The notes under the pieces are model-generated. The model did not search any database, was not told the origin of the DNA, and was given only the letters and a program-made list of their open reading frames with translations. A program made the translations under genes and the position numbers. From the NCBI RefSeq assembly GCF_022808855.1, contig NZ_JAKZLF010000033.1, positions 1-56,787 of the forward strand: a stretch of DNA of 56,787 nucleotides, written 5' to 3'. This DNA is from Anaeromyxobacter soli (GTDB lineage Bacteria > Myxococcota > Myxococcia > Myxococcales > Anaeromyxobacteraceae). Every line of letters starts with the position of its first letter. Within the stretch, counting starts at the first letter, position 1. Positions 22,815-31,023 of the stretch are shown in pieces.

Positions 22815-23749
22815 CGGGGACGGCCGGCCTCGCGGTGCTCTGTCCGGGGCAGGGGGGCCAGCACCCGGCCATGTTCGATCTCGCGCTCGCGAGCCCGCGC
22901 GGCGCCGAGGTCCTCGCCGCGGCGCGCGCGGCGCTCGGCGACGATCCGGTGGAGCGCGCGCGGCGCGGCGGCCCCGACCTGTTCGCGAACGCGCTCGCGC
23001 AGCCGCTCCTGTGCGCCGCCGAGCTCGCGACCTGGGCGGCGCTCCGCGAGGCGCTGCCCCCGGCGCGCGTGTTCGCAGGCTACAGCCTCGGGGAGCTCGC
23101 GGCCTACGGCTGCGCGGGCGCGCTCTCCCCAGGGGACACCGTGACGCTCGCCGCGCGCCGGGCGGCGCTCATGGACGCCGCCGCCCCCGCCGGCAGCGGG
23201 CTCCTGGCGCTCCGCGGGATCGCGCTCGCCCGGGCCGAGGCGCTCGCCGGGGAGGTCGGCGCGGAGCTCGCCATCGCGATCGGGCCGGATCACTGCGTCG
23301 TCGGCGGCGCCGCCGGTCCGCTCGCGCTCCTCGAGGTGCGCGCGCGCGCCCTGGGGGCCACGACCGTCCAGCGGCTCCCCGTGGGCGTCCCCGCCCACAC
23401 GCACCTCCTCGACGCGGCGGTCGAGCCCTTCGCGGACGCGCTCGGGCGCTCCGGGCTTCGCGATCCCCCCACGCCCGTCCTGGCGGGCGTCACCGGCGCG
23501 CCGGCGCGGACCCGGACCGCGGCCGTGGCGGCCCTCTCCGTGCAGCTCGCGCGGCGCGTCGAATGGGGCCGCTGCCTCGCGACCGCCGCCGAGCTGGGCT
23601 GCTCGGTGTTCCTCGAGCTCGGGCCGGGCAACGCCCTCGCGCGGATGGCCGCCGAGGCCATCCCCGGCGCGCGCGCCCGCTCGGTGGCGGACTTCCGCTC
23701 GCTGGACGGCGTCGTGCGCTGGGTGGAGGCGAGCGGCGGCCGGCGATGA
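22811..23749 (+). CDS. mdcH: Malonyl-CoA:ACP transacylase of malonate decarboxylase
   Basis: A 312-residue FabD-like acyltransferase that loads malonyl onto the carrier to start the decarboxylase cycle. It starts LAVLCPGQGGQHPAMF. The nucleophile elbow is GYSLGE, with Tyr in place of the His usual in FabD, as I recall for MdcH. The catalytic His is in VPAHTHLLD. The C-terminus has FLELGPGNALARM. Start codon overlaps mdcB (ATGA). It is the last gene of the malonate unit, and the convergent kinase gene ends 18 bases further on. Confidence 0.92.
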   Translation: MTGTAGLAVLCPGQGGQHPAMFDLALASPRGAEVLAAARAALGDDPVERARRGGPDLFANALAQPLLCAAELATWAALREALPPARVFAGYSLGELAAYGCAGALSPGDTVTLAARRAALMDAAAPAGSGLLALRGIALARAEALAGEVGAELAIAIGPDHCVVGGAAGPLALLEVRARALGATTVQRLPVGVPAHTHLLDAAVEPFADALGRSGLRDPPTPVLAGVTGAPARTRTAAVAALSVQLARRVEWGRCLATAAELGCSVFLELGPGNALARMAAEAIPGARARSVADFRSLDGVVRWVEASGGRR

Positions 23750-23767
23750 ACGGCGGCGCGGCCGCGT

Positions 23768-26368
23768 TCAGCCTCTTGCGAGGCTGGCGCCGCGCGCGCC
23801 GAGCTCCGCGAGCAGCGCCTCGACCCGGTCGAGATCGACCGGCTTCACGAGGTGCACGTCGAAGCCGGCCTCCGCGGCCCGCGCGGCGTCCTCAGGCCGG
23901 CCGTACCCGGTCATCGCCACGATGGGCGCGCGCGGCGCGGGGGCCGCCTGCCGGATCCGACGCGCCACCTCGTAGCCGTCGAGGTCCGGGAGCCCGACGT
24001 CGAGCAGGATGACGTCGTAGCCGCCCGCGGCCGCGAGCGCGAGCCCCTCCTCGCCGCGGTGCACGAGGGTGACCGCGTGGCCCCACCCCGTGAGCGCGTC
24101 CTCGAGCAGGAACGCGAAGTCGTCGTTGTCCTCGACGACGAGCACGCGCAGCGGCCTCGCGTCCTGACGCCCGGGCCGCACCGGCGCCGCGGTCACCTCC
24201 GTCCCCGGCGGTGCCGCGGGTAGCCGGACCGTGAACTCCGTCCCCGCCCCGGGCTCGCTCGCGCAGGTCACCGTCCCGCCGTGCATCTCCACGATGCGCT
24301 TCACGAGGGAGAGCCCCACGCCGAGGCCGTTCTGGTGCCGCCCGGCCGCGCGCGCGCCCTGGAAGAAGAGATCGAACACGCGCGCGCGGACGTCCGGAGG
24401 CATCCCGATGCCGTCGTCGCGGACGCGGATCACGGCGTCGGTCCCCTCCCGCTCGACCGAGACCTGGACGCGGCCTCCCGGGGGCGTGAACTTCTGCGCG
24501 TTGGAGAGGAGGTTCTCGACGACCTGCTCGAGCCGCGCGGCGTCGGCGTGCACCGGGACCGGCTCGCCCGTGGTCGCGACGAGCTCCACGCCCGCTCCCG
24601 CGAACGCGTGCGCAGCCGCGTCGACGGCGTCGGCCACGATGCGCGCCGCGTCCACCGGCGCCCGGCGCAGCTCGAGCTTGTTCTTGTTGATGCGGGTGAC
24701 GTCGAGCAGGTCGTCGACGATGCGCGCGAGGCGCCGCGTCTGGTGGGCGATGGTGGCGCGCCGCTTGCCGCCGCGCTCCGCGTCGGCGCAGTCGAGCTGC
24801 TGCACGGCCGCGGAGATCGAGGCGAGCGGGTTCCTGAGCTCGTGCGAGAGCGCGGCGAGGAACTCGTCCTTGAGCTGATCCACGCGGGCGAGCTCCTCCC
24901 GGCCCCGGCGCAGCTCCGCTCCGCTCCGGTTCAGCTCCTCGTTCTGGGCGAGCAGCTCCTCGTTCTGCGCCTGGATCTCCTCGCTCTGGGCCTGCAGCTC
25001 CTCGCTCTGCGCCTGGAGCTCCTCGCTCTGGGACTGGATCTCCTCGTTCTGCGCCTGCAGCCGCTCGTTCCGGTCCTGCAGCTCGGCGGCGAGGTGGACG
25101 GCGCGGCGGTGGGCGAGCGCGCTCTGGAGGGCGATCGCCAGCCGCGGGGCGGCGGCCTCGACGAACTCCGCCGCCGGGTCGCCGAGCTCGCGGACGCTGC
25201 CCACGAGGAGGACGCCCATCGTCCGCCCCTGGAACGGGAGCGGCGTCGCGACGAGCGAGCGCGGGGGCACCTCGTCGAAGCCGAAGCGCACGCGGAACGG
25301 CGTCTCCGCCGGGATGGCGTTCACGCGCAGCGTCGTCCCGCTCACGACCACCTGGGCCGGGAGTCCCTCGCCCCGCCCCGCGGCCTCCGCGGGCAGCGCG
25401 AACGTCGCGATGGGACGGAGCGCGCCCGCGTCCGCGAGGTAGACGGCGCCGAGCTCGGCGCCCGCGTACCCGACCACCTCCGAGAGCGCGTCGCGCGCGA
25501 TGGACTCCGGCTCGATCGTGGCGGCGAGCGCGCGCGACAGCCGGGCGTCCGACGAGAGCCGCCGCTCGCGCTCCTTCAGCGCCGCCGCCGCCGACGCGAA
25601 CGTGCGGGCGAGCTCGCGCAGCTCGTCGCGGACGGCCGGCCTCGGGCCCGGCGCCGCCGGAGCCGGCGGCGCGAGCGCGAGGGCCGGCCCGTGGTCGGCG
25701 TCGGCGAGGGCGCGGGCGGCGCTCACGAGCTCGGTCGCCGGGGTGCGCACGGCGCGCGTCGTGAGCGTCGCGACGGAGGCCGCGGCGAGGAGCGCCAGCA
25801 CCGCCGCGAGGATCGTGCGGAGCACGAGCGCCTCTCGCGCCGCCGAGGCCGACGCGCTCGCGCGTCGAAGCTCCGCCTCGATCGTCCCCTCGAGGCGCTT
25901 CACCGCCGCCGCGAGCCGGTCGCGGCGCGTGGTCATCTCCGCCTCCGGCTGCAGGAGCGCGGTCGCGTCCGCGCCGTCCTTCACGCGCTCCAGGAACCGA
26001 TCGCCCGAGACGAGGAAGGACTCGAGCAGCACCGCCGCGTCCTCGGCCCCGCGGCCGGGGACGGCCCCGCGGCGCTCGAGCTCCGAGAGGGCGCGCCGGG
26101 CCTCCTGCGCCGCCGCCGCCGCGGCGTCGAAGTGCTCGACGGAGCGCGTGATCGCGAACCGTCGCGTCGCGACGGCCCGGTCCAGCACCGCCACCTCCAG
26201 CGCCGCAGCGCCGCGGGAGAGCTCCATCCCTTCCGCCTGGTGACGCTGCAGCCGCTCGAGCTGGTGGTACCAGGCGAACGTCGAGCCGAGGGTGACCACC
26301 ACGATCGCGAGGACGACGCCGAAGCCCAGCGCGAGCCGCGCGCCGATGCCGAGGTCGAGTCGAGTCAC
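23768..26368 (-). CDS. Membrane hybrid histidine kinase with GAF, coiled-coil and receiver domains
   Basis: An 866-residue kinase. TM1 at about 11-33, an exported helical sensor (about 34-180, CHASE3-like), TM2 at about 183-203, a HAMP-like segment, a GAF-type domain (about 275-420), then six perfect heptads [LI]-x-x-Q-[NS]-E-E (437-478) forming a coiled coil. HisKA carries H509 in LSHELRNPLAS. The ATPase has N-box VENLLSNAQKF, DDGIGM and GLGVGLSL, and the C-terminal receiver (about 740-855) has D790 in VILLDVGLPD. The GTG start follows AAGGAGGT and overlaps the stop of the cheR remnant (GTGA). The Q/E heptads are typical of CheB/CheR-linked kinases, which fits its neighbour. The stimulus is unknown. 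Confidence 0.9.
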   Translation of the reverse strand: MTRLDLGIGARLALGFGVVLAIVVVTLGSTFAWYHQLERLQRHQAEGMELSRGAAALEVAVLDRAVATRRFAITRSVEHFDAAAAAAQEARRALSELERRGAVPGRGAEDAAVLLESFLVSGDRFLERVKDGADATALLQPEAEMTTRRDRLAAAVKRLEGTIEAELRRASASASAAREALVLRTILAAVLALLAAASVATLTTRAVRTPATELVSAARALADADHGPALALAPPAPAAPGPRPAVRDELRELARTFASAAAALKERERRLSSDARLSRALAATIEPESIARDALSEVVGYAGAELGAVYLADAGALRPIATFALPAEAAGRGEGLPAQVVVSGTTLRVNAIPAETPFRVRFGFDEVPPRSLVATPLPFQGRTMGVLLVGSVRELGDPAAEFVEAAAPRLAIALQSALAHRRAVHLAAELQDRNERLQAQNEEIQSQSEELQAQSEELQAQSEEIQAQNEELLAQNEELNRSGAELRRGREELARVDQLKDEFLAALSHELRNPLASISAAVQQLDCADAERGGKRRATIAHQTRRLARIVDDLLDVTRINKNKLELRRAPVDAARIVADAVDAAAHAFAGAGVELVATTGEPVPVHADAARLEQVVENLLSNAQKFTPPGGRVQVSVEREGTDAVIRVRDDGIGMPPDVRARVFDLFFQGARAAGRHQNGLGVGLSLVKRIVEMHGGTVTCASEPGAGTEFTVRLPAAPPGTEVTAAPVRPGRQDARPLRVLVVEDNDDFAFLLEDALTGWGHAVTLVHRGEEGLALAAAGGYDVILLDVGLPDLDGYEVARRIRQAAPAPRAPIVAMTGYGRPEDAARAAEAGFDVHLVKPVDLDRVEALLAELGARGASLARG
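24935..25060 (-). repeat. Six-heptad coding repeat in the kinase
   Basis: Six consecutive 21-bp units code for [LI]-x-x-Q-[NS]-E-E (residues 437-478 of the kinase). The DNA units are nearly identical, which makes the tract a candidate for changes in repeat number and hence in coiled-coil length between GAF and kinase core. Confidence 0.8.
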
Positions 26369-27211
26369 GCGGACCTCCTTCTGCGGAAGACGCGGGCCGC
26401 GGGGTCCAGCACCTCGAGCTCGGCCAGCACGGACGCGCAGGGCCACTCCGCCTCCCCGAGCCAGAGGACGCCGCCCGGCCGGACCGCGGCGAGGAGCGCG
26501 TGGAACACCCGCTCCTGCAGCTCCGGCTGGAAGTAGATGAGCACGTTCCGGCACGCGACCAGATCGAACGGCGCGCCCGCGGGCGGAGCGTCGCCGCACA
26601 CGTCGTGGCGCGCGAAGCGCACGCGCCGGCGGATGCCCGCCCGCAGCCGGACGCGCCGCGGGGGCTCGCGGCGCGGGGAGCACGGGGAGAGCGCTCCGGG
26701 AGGGCCCGCCGGCGGGCTCGGCGGGGCGGGCTCGAACGCAGCGTGAAAGGCCGGTGGGACGTCAGCGAGCGCGCTCGCGAGGTACTTTCCCTCCGCAGCC
26801 GACGAGAGCGCGAGCGGGTCGACGTCGGTGGCGAGGATCTCCGGCGCGGTCGTGTCCGCCCCGAGCAGGAGCGCGAGCGTGTACGCCTCCTCGCCCCGGG
26901 CGCAGCCGGCGCTCCAGGCCCGGAGCCCGCGGCGAGCCGGGCGCGGCCCCGCGGGCAGCGGCGCACGCCACCTCCGCGGCGCGTGCGTCCCGGAAGAAGC
27001 GGCTCACCTTGATCGTGAGCCGCTCGACCGCCCGGAACACCTCCGCGGGGTCCTCGGCGATGAGCGCGAGGTAGTCGCCGGCGTGGTGCACCCCCGCGCT
27101 GGCCATGCGCTGGCGGAGTCGCCGCTCCACGAAGTGGGGGCGGTGGTGCTGGAAGTCGACCCCGGATCGCTCGCGGATCAGGGCCAGGATCGCCTCGACC
27201 TCGGCGCGCAT
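26365..27211 (-). pseudogene. CheR-type methyltransferase gene interrupted by a frameshift
   Basis: The N-terminal frame from ATG 27211 gives a CheR N-domain (EAILALIRERSGVDFQHHRP, FVERRLRQRM, RLTIKVSRFFRD). After about 26965 homology continues in another frame without a start codon: LRAWSAGCARGEEAYTLAL (SAM motif), EILATDVDPLAL, FDLVACRNVLIYFQPELQE and VRPGGVLWLGEAEW, ending at 26365. One surplus base (or two missing) between about 26930 and 27000, in a run of G/C, explains it. It may be a true mutation, a sequencing error or, less likely, programmed frameshifting. Such methyltransferases act on receptors or on partner kinases; the coupled hybrid kinase (GTGA overlap) is the likely partner. 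TTGACG-17-TTTAAG lies upstream with the start codon nine bases later. Confidence 0.8.
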
Positions 27212-27220
27212 CGGCGGTGG

Positions 27221-27249
27221 CTTAAAGCAGACGGGGGCAGGGCCGTCAA
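27221..27249 (-). promoter_or_regulatory. Promoter of the cheR/kinase pair, leaderless
   Basis: On the minus strand TTGACG (27244-27249) and TTTAAG (27221-27226) are 17 bases apart, and the ATG at 27211 follows nine bases after the -10. Transcription would begin at about the start codon. Confidence 0.6.
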
Positions 27250-27264
27250 TCATCGGGAGGCGCC

Positions 27265-28287
27265 ATGCGCATCCGCTCGTGCACGAAGGCTCTATCGCTC
27301 GCGGTCGCGCTCGCGGTGACGTCCTGCGGGGGGCGCGACGGCACCCGATCCGGGGCTCCGGCCGGGCCGATCCCCGTGAAGGGAATGACCTGGAACGTCC
27401 TCCACGGGGGCGCGTTCGATCGGGTCCTCTCGGAGACGGGGAACCTCCCCGCCGCCTTCGACGCGCTGTGGGCGGGGGTGGTGGCGAGCGATCCGCCCGC
27501 GCGGATGCGGAAGGTCGCCGCCGAGATCGCCTCCGCGCGGCCGGATCTCGTCGGCCTGCAGGAGGCGGCGCTGTGGCGCGCGGAGCTGCGCGACGGCTCC
27601 GCCACGATCGAGTACGACCTCGTGGGGCTCGTCCTCGCGGAGCTGCGCGCGCGCGGCGCGGCGTACTCGCTCGTGTCCCTGCAGGCGTCGGCGGAGCCGA
27701 CGCTGCCGGGCGCGCGCGGCTCCTACCGCTTCGCCGATCGCGTCGCGGTGCTCGCGCGCGATGGGCTCGCCGTCTCGAACCCTCGCGGCGGTCTCTACGC
27801 GACGCGGCTGCCGCTCCCCGTGCCGCTCCCCGGCGGCGGCTCGTTCGGCGTACCGCGCGCGTGGACGAGCGTCGACGTCGAGCTCGACGGGCGGCGCTTC
27901 CGCTTCCTCTGCACGCACCTCGAGACGGTGGAGGCGGTGTCGGCGGGCCAGGCCGCGGAGCTCGTGACGCTCGCCGGGACCGACCTCCCCGTGATCGTGG
28001 TGGGGGACATGAACTCGGCGCCGGGCGACGACGCGTACGAGCTCCTCGTGAACGGCACTTCGGGGCTCCGCGACGCGTGGGAGGCCGGCGAGGGAGCGGG
28101 CCTCACCTGCTGCCGAGACTCGCTCACCGACCCGGCGGCCGGCGTGACCCAGCGGGTGGACCTCGTGCTGCAGCGTGGCTTCACCGCGCGGTCCGCGGCG
28201 CTCGCCGGCGCGGACGCCGCGAGCTTCGAGGGCGGGCGCTGGCCGTCGGATCACGTCGGGGTGGTCGCCGAGCTCGAGCTCCCCTGA
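27265..28287 (+). CDS. Endonuclease/exonuclease/phosphatase-family lipoprotein
   Basis: A 340-residue protein with a lipoprotein signal (LAVALAVTSC, Cys21) and an EEP (DNase I/sphingomyelinase-like) fold. Catalytic and metal motifs are visible: TWNVLHGG (Asn), DLVGLQEA (Glu metal ligand), FLCTHLETVE, VVGDMNSAPGDDA (Asp/Asn) and the final WPSDHVGVVAELELP (Asp-His). It is probably anchored in the envelope and hydrolyses a phosphodiester substrate (nucleic acid or phospholipid); the exact substrate cannot be deduced. The ATG follows GGGAGG. The gene is divergent from cheR. Confidence 0.82.
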   Translation: MRIRSCTKALSLAVALAVTSCGGRDGTRSGAPAGPIPVKGMTWNVLHGGAFDRVLSETGNLPAAFDALWAGVVASDPPARMRKVAAEIASARPDLVGLQEAALWRAELRDGSATIEYDLVGLVLAELRARGAAYSLVSLQASAEPTLPGARGSYRFADRVAVLARDGLAVSNPRGGLYATRLPLPVPLPGGGSFGVPRAWTSVDVELDGRRFRFLCTHLETVEAVSAGQAAELVTLAGTDLPVIVVGDMNSAPGDDAYELLVNGTSGLRDAWEAGEGAGLTCCRDSLTDPAAGVTQRVDLVLQRGFTARSAALAGADAASFEGGRWPSDHVGVVAELELP

Positions 28288-28424
28288 TCGCGCCGTGCCA
28301 CGCGCCTGCGCTCTCGCGGACGGGGGCCTGCTCGCGGCGGCGCAAGCGAACGTTTCGGGCGGCGGTGACATGCCGGAGACACGGCGCCCTTATCTCCCCG
28401 GCTCCTCGGGACCACGGAGCCGCG

Positions 28425-29279
28425 ATGCCCCTCTACGCCGATCTGTTCCGCTCGATGGAGCGCGCCCGCTGGAGCCTGGCCGACGACGTGCCCTGGGATC
28501 GCTTCGACCCGGCGAAGCTCACCGGCGAGCAGGCGCTCACGGTGAAGCAGAACGCCATCACCGAGTGGTCGGCGCTGCCCGCGACGGAGATGTTCCTCCG
28601 CGACAACCGCGACGACAGCGACTTCTCGGCGTTCATGTCCATCTGGTTCTACGAGGAGCAGAAGCACGCCCTCGTGCTCATGGAGTACCTGCGGCGCTTC
28701 CGGCCGGACCTCCTCCCCACGGAGGACGAGCTCCACGCCGTGCGCTTCGAGTTCGATCCGGCGCCGCCGCTCGAGACCCTCATGCTGCACTTCTGCGGCG
28801 AGGTGCGGCTCACGCAGTGGTACCGGCGGGCCGCGGAGTGGCACGAGGAGCCGGTGATCCGCCACGTCTACGGCCTCGTGTCCGAGGACGAGGCGCGCCA
28901 CGCCGGCGCGTACCTCAAGTACATGCGCCGCGCGCTCGAGCGACACGGCGACACGGCGCGCGCGGCGTTCGCGAAGATCGGCGTCCTCATGGCGAGCGGC
29001 GGGCGGGGCGGCAAGCCGCTCCACCCGACGAACCTGCACGTGAACCGCTCCCTCTTCCCGAACGACACCGTCCAGAGCCGCCTGCCCGATCCGGGCTGGC
29101 TGGAGCGCTGGCTCGACGACCAGATCCGGTTCGATGGAGCGTGCGAGCAGCGCGTCGTGCGCGCGATCCTCCGCAGCCTTTCGGCGCTGTTCGGCGAGCC
29201 GTTCGAGACGGTGCGCGATCTCAACCGCTTCCGGAAGGCGGGGCGCGCCGGCGCGGGGGAGGCGCGCGCCACGCAGTGA
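28425..29279 (+). CDS. Ferritin-like diiron protein, acyl-ACP desaturase-related
   Basis: A 284-residue helical protein. Two E-x-x-H motifs, EEQKH (near 79) and DEARH (near 161), plus glutamates in NAITEWSALPATEMF and HFCGEVRLTQWY, give the ligand set of a ferritin-like diiron centre, arranged as in soluble acyl-ACP desaturases and related oxidases. The WFYEEQKHALVLMEYLRRF segment (read as WFYEEQKHALVLMEYL) is the desaturase-type helix. It could desaturate or hydroxylate an acyl or other substrate, but specificity is not visible. The ATG at 28425 is supported by ACGGAGCC upstream. Monocistronic. Confidence 0.75.
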   Translation: MPLYADLFRSMERARWSLADDVPWDRFDPAKLTGEQALTVKQNAITEWSALPATEMFLRDNRDDSDFSAFMSIWFYEEQKHALVLMEYLRRFRPDLLPTEDELHAVRFEFDPAPPLETLMLHFCGEVRLTQWYRRAAEWHEEPVIRHVYGLVSEDEARHAGAYLKYMRRALERHGDTARAAFAKIGVLMASGGRGGKPLHPTNLHVNRSLFPNDTVQSRLPDPGWLERWLDDQIRFDGACEQRVVRAILRSLSALFGEPFETVRDLNRFRKAGRAGAGEARATQ

Positions 29280-29338
29280 GCGGCGGGTCGTGACCCGGAG
29301 CCGGTCTAGGAGCGAGGCGAGCTCACCGGGGCCTCGCG

Positions 29339-30550
29339 TCAGATCCGGATCTGGAGCCGGTGGATGCGCGTCTCCTCCATCCCGGCGGGATCGAGCTCGG
29401 CCTCCTTCCACGCGTCGACGTGGCTGTTGCCGATGTAGTGGAAGGCGCCTCGGTCGAGGGCCCCGGTCGTGGGCGTGTGCCAGCGCGCGTTCCCGGCCTC
29501 GACGACCCCGGCGCGGACGACGCGCTCGGCGCCCGGCGCGAGCTCGAGCCGCACGATCCGCGGTGCGCCGAGCCCGTTCTGGATCGCGACGAGGGTCCGC
29601 CCCTGGGCGGACAGCCCGTCGATCCCGCCCAGCGGGAAGCCCGTCGGTCCGGCCAGCCGCCGGGGCGCGCCGCCCGCGACCGGCACGTCCCACAGCCCGA
29701 ACGCGTCCGCCACGAGCAGCCGCGCCTCCGCGAAGGCGATCCCGTTCGCGTAGGTGAACGTGCCCGGAGGGACCACCGGCGCGAGGGCCGTCGCGCCCGG
29801 GTCGAGCCGGTACACCGCGCCGGCCTCGCTGTCGGTGACGAGCACCGTGCCGTCCTCGGCGACGGCGAGGTCGTTCAGCAGGTGCCCCTCTCCGTCCAGG
29901 GTGACGCTGCGCCTCGTCGCGCCGCTCGCGAGGTCGAACGCGTACACGCCCGAGCGCGAGCCGGTCTTCGCGGCGCCATCCGCCGCGTCGCCACGGTTCG
30001 CCACGGCCCACAGGAGCCCGCGCCGGGGATCGACCTTCACCCCGAGCACGCGCCCGAGCCCGCCAGCCTGGGCCGGGACCGCGTCGGTCGCCGCGCCTCC
30101 CGGGGCGATGCGGACGATCTTCCGCAGCCGGATGCTCCCCACGTAGAGCGTCCCGTCGCGCGGATCGACCGCGATCCCCTCCGCGACGAGGCCGCGCTCC
30201 TGCAGCGTGAACGCCACGCCTGCGTGGTCCGTCGCCGGCGCGCGGGCGGCGATCCGCGCCGCGAGGTCGCGGAACGCGTCGCGGCCGGCGAGCCCGGCGA
30301 AGTCCCGCGCGTCGAGGGGGATGTCCCAGCCGCGCGCGTAGAGCGCGCGGAGCGTCTCGAGCGCGCCGTCGGGATCGCCTCGGCCGCTCTGCGTCCACGC
30401 GCGGAGGTAGAGGCGGCCGGGATCGTCGGCGCCCGGCTCCGGCGCCGGCCGCGCCCCGTCGCGCGCGGGCGGCGCGCCGCCGGTGCGGCAGGCGAGGGCG
30501 GCGAGGAGCGGGAGCAGCAGGGCGGCGCGGGTGGACGCGGGCACGGGCAC
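29339..30550 (-). CDS. Beta-propeller lipoprotein (SMP-30/NHL-like)
   Basis: A 403-residue protein with a lipoprotein signal (LLPLLAALAC, Cys21), an N-terminal helical segment (about 45-95, YLRAWTQSGRGDPDGALETLRALYARG, with TPR-like character; read as DPDGALETLRALYARG) and a six-bladed propeller from about 105. Blades show GIAVDPRDGTLYVGS, VKVDPRRGLLWAVANRG, NDLAVAEDGTVLVTDSEAGAVYRL, YANGIAFAEARLLVADAFG and IDGLSAQGRTLVAIQNG. This matches the SMP-30/gluconolactonase/NHL group. The enzyme activity, if any, is unknown. The start is GTG with GAGG upstream. Confidence 0.75.
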   Translation of the reverse strand: MPVPASTRAALLLPLLAALACRTGGAPPARDGARPAPEPGADDPGRLYLRAWTQSGRGDPDGALETLRALYARGWDIPLDARDFAGLAGRDAFRDLAARIAARAPATDHAGVAFTLQERGLVAEGIAVDPRDGTLYVGSIRLRKIVRIAPGGAATDAVPAQAGGLGRVLGVKVDPRRGLLWAVANRGDAADGAAKTGSRSGVYAFDLASGATRRSVTLDGEGHLLNDLAVAEDGTVLVTDSEAGAVYRLDPGATALAPVVPPGTFTYANGIAFAEARLLVADAFGLWDVPVAGGAPRRLAGPTGFPLGGIDGLSAQGRTLVAIQNGLGAPRIVRLELAPGAERVVRAGVVEAGNARWHTPTTGALDRGAFHYIGNSHVDAWKEAELDPAGMEETRIHRLQIRI

Positions 30551-30623
30551 CTCGTCGAGGAGGGTGGTCCTGGAACGAGAGACGCCCGCGAGCGGGATGT
30601 GACGCTGCGAGAAGGTCGGCGCC

Positions 30624-30905
30624 CTACAGGAACTCGCAGAGGTACGCGGCCGGCGCCAGCGCCTTCACGTCGAAGCCGCTCTTCGCCGGGACCTCGAACG
30701 TCGTCCCGGCGGGGAACGGGCGGAAGGTCGCGTCCCCCGGGAGCTTCGCCCACAGCTCGCCGGACACGACCGTCATCCGCTCCGCGGCGTCCGTCCCGAA
30801 GTGGAACTCGCCCGCGTCCACGACGCCGACCGTGTGGCGCCGCCCGTTCCGCTCGAACCCGACGCTCTGGACGCCACCGTCGAAGTACGCGTTGTGCTTG
30901 AGCAT
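30624..30905 (-). CDS. ppnP: Pyrimidine/purine nucleoside phosphorylase
   Basis: A 93-residue cupin of the PpnP (YaiE, DUF1255) family, which splits several nucleosides with phosphate. It matches E. coli PpnP in length and motifs: MLKHNAYFDGGVQSVGF, TVGVVDAGEFHFGTDAAERMTVVSG (read as VVDAGEFHFGTDAAERM), LPGD and FEVPAKSGFDVKA, with the C-terminus AYLCEFL. The start has no Shine-Dalgarno sequence; TTGAAA-18-TTCAGT lies immediately upstream. Confidence 0.93.
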   Translation of the reverse strand: MLKHNAYFDGGVQSVGFERNGRRHTVGVVDAGEFHFGTDAAERMTVVSGELWAKLPGDATFRPFPAGTTFEVPAKSGFDVKALAPAAYLCEFL

Positions 30906-30912
30906 GAAGGGG

Positions 30913-30942
30913 ACTGAAGCACGGGCGCGGCCGTCCTTTCAA
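30913..30942 (-). promoter_or_regulatory. ppnP promoter, leaderless
   Basis: TTGAAA (30937-30942) and TTCAGT (30913-30918) on the minus strand are 18 bases apart, and the ATG at 30905 is seven bases after the -10. Confidence 0.55.
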
Positions 30943-31023
30943 GGGCGAGCGGCGCGCCGGCGGCGGGAGCGGCCCGCGCCGGGGAACCCGTTCGCCAGGC
31001 GGCAGATCCTCGCGAGCCGTCGC

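Noticed and set aside
26369-26683. N-terminal extension of the hybrid kinase
   Set aside because: The extension is cheR DNA in another frame. The GTG at 26368 has AAGGAGGT and directly precedes TM1.
26365-27211. cheR interruption explained by recoding of a stop codon
   Set aside because: The two halves are in different frames, so a frameshift is required; stop-codon readthrough or Sec cannot join them.
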